This document shows positions 15,528-19,767 of a stretch of DNA of 19,767 bases, one piece after another. Source of the stretch: Acetobacter sp. (lineage in GTDB: Bacteria > Pseudomonadota > Alphaproteobacteria > RF32 > CAG-239); contig JAMPED010000007.1 in assembly GCA_023665325.1 (NCBI GenBank), positions 79,791 through 99,557 on the forward strand. Direction: 5' to 3'. A program made the position numbers and the translations under genes. The notes below the pieces were generated by a model. The model saw only the letters and a list, made by a program, of their open reading frames with translations, was not told the origin of the DNA and did no database searches. Numbering within the stretch: position 1 is the first letter of the stretch; each line of letters opens with the position of its first letter.

Positions 15528-15971
15528 TTATCTATCTTGAAATTTTGCAAGTATTTTAAATAACTTTGTTCTATCTTTGATGATGATTAATTGTTGTTGT
15601 TCGGGGAGTGTTACACAGGTATTGTTTCCGCAATTTTTAATAAAAAAACGTTCAATTGGTTTGGTTACGGTAAATTGACTTGCTAATTGTGGTTGGTGTT
15701 TGTAGCTTTGCCCGAGGGAGGTGGCATCTAAGATTTTATCAATCATCTTTTTTCTAGACTGACTTATAGGGCAATCGGCGCCATACCATATAATTTTCTT
15801 TTGCCCATTTATGAAATCGTAGTGGTTAGAGCTTTTAGGGGTATTTGTATATATTTCTTCAGGAATATTTATTATTTTATAGGAGGAAAGCTTATTTCCG
15901 AGAATGATGAGTCCAATCACTGCTACACCGATGAGCAGTGTTTTTTTGTATTTATTTTTCTTTTTAGGCAT
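15528..15971 (-). CDS. Membrane-anchored protein with a CPIS motif, possible thioredoxin-like fold
   Basis: A 147-residue protein with a basic N-terminus (MPKKKNKYKK) and one hydrophobic span at about residues 11-27, so the remainder probably faces the periplasm. KIIWYGADCPIS (59-70) followed by a helix (SRKKMIDKIL) has the look of a thioredoxin-type beta strand, active site and helix, with Cys67 and Ser70 in a CxxS arrangement. FFIKNCGNNTCVTLPEQQQLIII (109-131) carries two more cysteines (114 and 119) and a strand like that after the cis-Pro of redox proteins. I assign no family. AAAGGAT precedes the ATG, and only two bases separate it from the stop of the upstream gene, so the two are coupled. 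Confidence 0.75.
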   Translation of the reverse strand: MPKKKNKYKKTLLIGVAVIGLIILGNKLSSYKIINIPEEIYTNTPKSSNHYDFINGQKKIIWYGADCPISQSRKKMIDKILDATSLGQSYKHQPQLASQFTVTKPIERFFIKNCGNNTCVTLPEQQQLIIIKDRTKLFKILAKFQDR

Positions 15972-15973
15972 TT

Positions 15974-16609
15974 TTATCCTTTGTGTTTGCGGCGTTCTTG
16001 GATTTCATTATAAGCGTTTAGCGCAGGAATGACCACATAGTCTAAAAGTTCGATTTGTTCACCGGTTAATTTTGGGGTGAAAAGCTCTCTTTTACTATCT
16101 ATCATTTGAACGGTGAGGCTTTTTTTGCCACGTTCAAGGGTGATGATTGATGATTGCTTTTGAGCCTCGGCAATGAATGCGTAGCTTTCTACCGGATGGT
16201 CATATTCATAGGTTTCACGAAAAGTATAATCACTTGCGGTTTGGTATTCTTCTTCGTCTTCAAAAAAAGGAATGATGTTATAAATATTTTCATCAAATTG
16301 CAAAAGACCGCCGATACTTTGTTCTTTGAAATGTTTGAAAGAGTTGATAACGAGATAATTTTGTTCGTTATAAGTAACGATAGCTACAAAATTATGGATG
16401 AGGCTGGTTTCATTATATGCTGTTTCGTTTGGCGCTTTAATGCGGAGTTGGTTTTCCTCTTTGGCGACAATATTATCATATAATGGGTGTCCGGGATGGA
16501 TGAAATTAACACTTGTTTTTTGCCGTTTGATATCAACAAACTTTTGCGGTTTGATGTACCGTTCTTCAGCATTTCCCAGTGTTTTTAACCAATTGAGCAG
16601 TTTGTGCAT
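15974..16609 (-). CDS. Orphan 211-residue protein
   Basis: I recognise no family. There is no signal peptide or membrane span, so it is probably cytoplasmic. The sequence is acidic in the middle (FFEDEEEYQTASDY) and appears to be mixed beta/alpha: SLIHNFVAIVTYNEQNYLVINSF and SSIITLERGKKSLTVQMID look like strands, and the C-terminus GEQIELLDYVVIPALNAYNEIQERR a long helix. AAGGAG precedes the ATG at 16609. It is the first gene of a two-gene unit with the membrane-anchored CPIS protein, separated by only two bases, and it has its own promoter. The shared transcript suggests related jobs, but what these are cannot be read from the sequence. Confidence 0.78.
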   Translation of the reverse strand: MHKLLNWLKTLGNAEERYIKPQKFVDIKRQKTSVNFIHPGHPLYDNIVAKEENQLRIKAPNETAYNETSLIHNFVAIVTYNEQNYLVINSFKHFKEQSIGGLLQFDENIYNIIPFFEDEEEYQTASDYTFRETYEYDHPVESYAFIAEAQKQSSIITLERGKKSLTVQMIDSKRELFTPKLTGEQIELLDYVVIPALNAYNEIQERRKHKG

Positions 16610-16631
16610 CCTATTCTCCTTTGTTTTTTAT

Positions 16632-16660
16632 AGTGTAGCATAAAAAACGGTTCTGTGCAA
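16632..16660 (-). promoter_or_regulatory. Sigma70-type promoter with extended -10 for the orphan pair
   Basis: On the minus strand TTGCAC (16660-16655) and TACACT (16637-16632) are separated by exactly 17 bases, with TGC just before the -10 box as in extended -10 promoters. The leader to the ATG at 16609 is short. Confidence 0.65.
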
Positions 16661-16699
16661 TTATATTTAACAATAACTGTGAAAATCCTAATTTTTGGT

Positions 16700-17122
16700 T
16701 TAGAAATCTAAAAAATTATTGATGAACTCGGTGATGCGGCGAGTAAAGGCTTTGGAGTTTCCGGTTCGGCTTTGCAGACCGCTTAATTTACGATATCCAA
16801 ATGCAGCGCCATCGGAAATGCGGATAATGACGAGGTTTAATGGACCAGTTAGGTGAAAAGCTGAGATGAATTCTGGATGGCGGGCGGTATCTATAAGGTA
16901 GGCGTGGAGCTTGCCTTGATAGTTTTCTTTTAAAACGGCAATCATCATATCTATAGCTTTATGGCAATTTTGACAGGTGTTGGCAGAACTATAAAAGATA
17001 ATGGCTTCGGAGAGATGTTTTCCCTCGGGGTTTGTATAGAGGCTTTGTAGCGTTGCCGGTTTTGCGTTTGCAAGTGGGCAGAGCAAAATGAATGCCGTCC
17101 AAAGTGTCAGCAAAAAGCGCAT
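16700..17122 (-). CDS. Exported thioredoxin-like protein with a CQNC motif
   Basis: A 140-residue protein with a clear signal peptide (residues 1-20, ending ANA before KP). IIFYSSANTCQNCHKAIDMM (41-60) is a beta strand leading into a CxxC redox site (Cys50 and Cys53) and helix, as in thioredoxin-fold proteins. The rest, including HAYLIDTARHPEFISAFHLTGPLNLVII, fits the central strands, with GPL where a cis-proline would be expected. It is likely to handle disulfides or bind a metal in the periplasm. It resembles small ArsF-type thioredoxin-fold proteins in general layout, but I do not assign it to that family. It follows the aminopeptidase gene by 24 bases and has only a weak ribosome binding site (AAGAGAAA). 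Confidence 0.78.
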   Translation of the reverse strand: MRFLLTLWTAFILLCPLANAKPATLQSLYTNPEGKHLSEAIIFYSSANTCQNCHKAIDMMIAVLKENYQGKLHAYLIDTARHPEFISAFHLTGPLNLVIIRISDGAAFGYRKLSGLQSRTGNSKAFTRRITEFINNFLDF

Positions 17123-17146
17123 AGGTTTCTCTTGTTAAAAAGGTTA

Positions 17147-18823
17147 TTACAATGGGGCGCAGGCGTCTTTAAGCCATTCTAATTCTTGTTTGGTGAGGTA
17201 TTTTTTTAAGCTTAAAAATACTTGCCGGTGATAATGGTTGAGCCATTTTAATTCTTCTGTTGATAAGAGATATTTATTGATAAGCTGTTTATCAAGCGGG
17301 GCAAGGGTTAAAACTTCAAATTGGAGAAATTTGGGGTTTTTGGTGGGCTTAACATAATATAGGTTTTCAATACGGATACCGAAGGCGTTTTCTTTGTAAT
17401 ATCCAGGTTCGATGGAAGTAATCATACCAGCTTTGAGGGGGGCAGAATGTTTGGCGTGAATAGAGATACGGGCAGGCCCTTCGTGTACATCTGAGAAATA
17501 GCCGACGCCGTGACCTGTACCGTGTTCATAATCTAGCCCCTGTTTTAAGAGAGGTTCACGAGCTAATAAATCCAGTTCGTTACCGCTGGTGTTTTGATGA
17601 AAAACTGCACTAGCAAGTGCAATATGTCCTTTGAGAACGAGGGTGTTTTTTTCTATCATTTCTGCGGTGGGGATGCCGATGGCGATGGTTCGGGTAACAT
17701 CGGTTGTGCCGTCAAAGTATTGACCGCCGCTATCTAAGAGCAGGGTTGAGCCTTTTTTCAAAGTGGCTGCCTTTTCTTTACAGGCGTGATAATGAACAAT
17801 GGCGCCGTTTGCTCCAAAGCCTGCGATAGTGGCAAAACTTTCAGAATAAAAGTTTGGCTCTTTTTGACGAAAGTTTAGGAGTTTATCAGCTATATCGGTT
17901 TCAGTTTTGTCTTTATAATTCTTGGAGAGCCAATACATAAATTTGGTTAATGCGATGCCGTCGCGCAGGTGTGCAGCACGACTTCCTTTGAGTTCAGTGA
18001 GGTTTTTAATAGCTTTTAATTCGATGACTTTATCTGGTGTATTGATGACTGAGGGGGCAATATTTTTAATCATTGCTGGTGCGGTGGCAAAATCAATCCC
18101 TAGTTTGGCATATTGCGGTAAGATTTCTTTGAGTTTATCAAAACTTAGAGCATCTTTGCAATCTGTATGTTCTGCAAAAATTTTGTATGTGCCGCTTTTT
18201 TCTACCAGCACATATGCTCGAAATAGCGGTGTATAGGGAAGGGCGTTGGAACGTAGATTTAGAAGCCACGAACTGCTTGCAGCAGCGGTGATGAGGTAAG
18301 CGTCAAGCTTTTGTTTTTTGATGTAATTACAAAAGAGAGAAAGCTTTTCTTTTGTGGTGGCGCCGGTGAATTTTTTTTGATGTGAAAAAACTTTGACCTT
18401 TTGTGGGCTTAGGAGCTTGTTGGGTTCGTTTAGAGGAATGAACTCAGCTTTAGGTAAGAGTTTTTGTAGGCTTTCAAGTGTGTTTTGGCAGATGTTCCAG
18501 GGGTTATAGTTTAAGCGAACGATGGTTTTATTAAAGTTCTTTTTTAGCCAATCAGTAAAGCTGATTTCTGCTAATTTTACAATTTCTATTTGGCGGAGGT
18601 TGACTTCCTTTTTTGCTTGCAATTCATAACGACCATCCACAAAAAGATATGCTTTTGTGGGGGCAATAAACAGCAATGCATATGAGCCTGTAAAACCGGT
18701 TAATTTTTGAATGTAATTTTCCTCAGGAAGGATATCTTCATTGATGAACATATTGCCTAATGTTAGGAAATAACCATCAAGTTTGTCTTTTTTTAGTTTT
18801 TCTTGAATGTCTTTTATGCTCAT
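17147..18823 (-). CDS. Xaa-Pro aminopeptidase (aminopeptidase P, M24B family)
   Basis: A 558-residue metallopeptidase that removes an N-terminal residue ahead of proline. Two creatinase-type N-terminal domains (about 1-135 and 150-275) precede the M24 catalytic domain (about 285-510). The metal ligands are Asp364 and Asp375 in DSGGQYFDGTTDVTR, His438 in HGTGHGVG, Glu472 in IEPGYY and Glu486 in RIENLY; all five are present. The long three-domain layout matches the eukaryote-like aminopeptidase P common in alphaproteobacteria rather than the shorter E. coli PepP. GGAG lies 8 bases before the ATG. It follows prmA by 14 bases in the same operon. No signal peptide is visible, so it is cytoplasmic. 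Confidence 0.94.
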   Translation of the reverse strand: MSIKDIQEKLKKDKLDGYFLTLGNMFINEDILPEENYIQKLTGFTGSYALLFIAPTKAYLFVDGRYELQAKKEVNLRQIEIVKLAEISFTDWLKKNFNKTIVRLNYNPWNICQNTLESLQKLLPKAEFIPLNEPNKLLSPQKVKVFSHQKKFTGATTKEKLSLFCNYIKKQKLDAYLITAAASSSWLLNLRSNALPYTPLFRAYVLVEKSGTYKIFAEHTDCKDALSFDKLKEILPQYAKLGIDFATAPAMIKNIAPSVINTPDKVIELKAIKNLTELKGSRAAHLRDGIALTKFMYWLSKNYKDKTETDIADKLLNFRQKEPNFYSESFATIAGFGANGAIVHYHACKEKAATLKKGSTLLLDSGGQYFDGTTDVTRTIAIGIPTAEMIEKNTLVLKGHIALASAVFHQNTSGNELDLLAREPLLKQGLDYEHGTGHGVGYFSDVHEGPARISIHAKHSAPLKAGMITSIEPGYYKENAFGIRIENLYYVKPTKNPKFLQFEVLTLAPLDKQLINKYLLSTEELKWLNHYHRQVFLSLKKYLTKQELEWLKDACAPL

Positions 18824-18837
18824 TTTTTTTCTCCGGT

Positions 18838-19710
18838 TTATTTTTGCAATAGGGCTGCTCGCCAGTTTTCATCTTGGTAGAGTTTTATGAGTTTGAAACC
18901 TTGGTTTAAGTGGTGGTTTATTGCCTCGTCGGCTTGGTTTTCGATAAAGCCGGAGATGAGGTAATAACCACCATAGGCAAGAGCGTTATAGGCTTCATTG
19001 CACATCTCTTTAAGCGGGTTTAAGAGAATGTTGGCAAAAATGAGGTTATATGGGGCGTGATTTTTAATCAGAGGGTTGTTGTATCCATCGCTTAAAAGTG
19101 AGGTGATGTTTTGCTCGGTGTTATTAGTGATTGTATTGCTGTGAGTAACATCAACCGACTCGGGGTCAATGTCTGCGGCGATAATAAATGGTGTTTTGTT
19201 CCATCTTTTAGCGGCCGCAATAGAAAGAATGCCAGAGCCTGTTCCCATATCAAGAATTCGTTTAGGGGTGGGGATAAATTTATGCAACTCGGAGATGGCG
19301 GTTAAGCACATTTTGGTCGTTTGATGTTCAGAGCCAAAAGCTGTGGCAGCATAAACCTGCACAGGAATTTTATCTGTTTTGGGACAACTGGCTTCGTGAA
19401 TACCGTAAATCATAAAATCACTAATTTCAAATGGAGCGAATTTAATTACGTTTTCTGTAAGCCAGTTTTTGCTTTCAAGTATTTCTATTGTGTATGATGG
19501 GAGATTTAGCGCGCGAGATTTAACGAGAGCGTCAAATTCAGTTTTTTTAAAAGTAAGTGGGGCGTAACAAACGTACTCTTCTAATCCGTCGTCGGTGTAG
19601 TTCACTGCAACAACATCAAAGGTTTCGCTTAGGAATTCCGCCTCAATCTCAGGCATTTCAGCAAGGGGAGCGAAACGTACTAATTTACAGCTTTCAGAAT
19701 GGTTATGCAT
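18838..19710 (-). CDS. prmA: Ribosomal protein L11 methyltransferase PrmA
   Basis: A 290-residue SAM-dependent methyltransferase that methylates ribosomal protein L11. The N-terminal 110 residues are the substrate-recognition region. AFGSEHQTTKMCLTAISEL (124-142) is the PrmA variant of the family's AFGTG.H.TT segment. Motif I ILDMGTGSGIL is at 152-162, AADIDPESV (178-186) binds SAM, and FANILLNPL (225-233) is the post-motif strand. The ending SGFIENQADEAINHHL...ENWRAALLQK is typical. The family's TGxH is SEH here, a change in a conserved loop. GAGGG precedes the ATG at 19710. It is the first gene of the prmA-aminopeptidase-thioredoxin-like operon; upstream only 57 AT-rich bases remain in the window, and I could not settle on a promoter there. 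Confidence 0.92.
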   Translation of the reverse strand: MHNHSESCKLVRFAPLAEMPEIEAEFLSETFDVVAVNYTDDGLEEYVCYAPLTFKKTEFDALVKSRALNLPSYTIEILESKNWLTENVIKFAPFEISDFMIYGIHEASCPKTDKIPVQVYAATAFGSEHQTTKMCLTAISELHKFIPTPKRILDMGTGSGILSIAAAKRWNKTPFIIAADIDPESVDVTHSNTITNNTEQNITSLLSDGYNNPLIKNHAPYNLIFANILLNPLKEMCNEAYNALAYGGYYLISGFIENQADEAINHHLNQGFKLIKLYQDENWRAALLQK

Positions 19711-19767
19711 AGGTTTCCCTCAAAAATATTTTTTTTGTTTACAAGTTTTAAATAACGTTGCATAAAT

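Overview
The window is an AT-rich piece of bacterial chromosome, densely packed with genes on both strands and using ordinary AGGAG-type ribosome binding sites. Its core genes (ddl-miaA-mreBCD-mrdA-mrdB, prmA next to an aminopeptidase P, a YcgN-family cysteine cluster protein, a DUF3108 protein, L17 with an Ala/Glu-rich tail) look proteobacterial. Low GC, an ankyrin-repeat protein and many short orphan proteins suggest a host-associated, possibly uncultured gut-type alphaproteobacterium. That placement is inference from gene content, not from a phylogeny. No insertion sequence, integrase, phage gene, CRISPR array or rRNA was found.

Layout. 1-111: the 3' part of a tRNA-Arg (CCU anticodon, first two bases missing), whose CCA end begins a perfect palindromic terminator. 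170-736 (-): YcgN-family protein. 844-3327 (+): an HSL-type alpha/beta hydrolase, a small three-helix membrane protein, and a 315-residue orphan with a clear sigma70-like promoter and a terminator. 3367-11101 (-): a long cell-elongation cluster, transcribed ddl, miaA, mreB, mreC, mreD, mrdA (PBP2), mrdB (RodA), then a small lipoprotein. 11176-13365 (+): a DUF3108 periplasmic protein and the tRNA U34 hydroxylation protein TrhP. 13373-14069 (+): rplQ as a stand-alone unit with its own promoter, a structured leader of about 160 nt and a terminator, without rpoA beside it. 14086-15033 (+): an ankyrin-repeat protein with its own promoter and terminator. 15032-15357 (-): two tandem very small membrane proteins, one only 25 residues long, that resemble each other along the membrane segment. 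15528-16609 (-): a coupled pair of orphan proteins with their own promoter. 16700-19710 (-): prmA, an Xaa-Pro aminopeptidase and an exported thioredoxin-like CxxC protein.

How it works together. The elongation cluster joins a precursor-making enzyme (D-Ala-D-Ala ligase) with the MreB scaffold and the RodA/PBP2 synthase, so lateral wall synthesis is encoded as one block; miaA is carried inside it by overlap with ddl. Translation functions recur: MiaA and TrhP modify tRNA, rplQ encodes L17, PrmA methylates L11.

The least explained and most interesting parts are the tandem small membrane proteins, the rplQ leader, the ankyrin protein, and the orphan genes at 2380-3327 and 15528-16609. I did not find convincing evidence of a complete new multi-gene system. 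No gap between genes exceeds 300 bases; the larger ones are described through their promoters, leaders and terminators.
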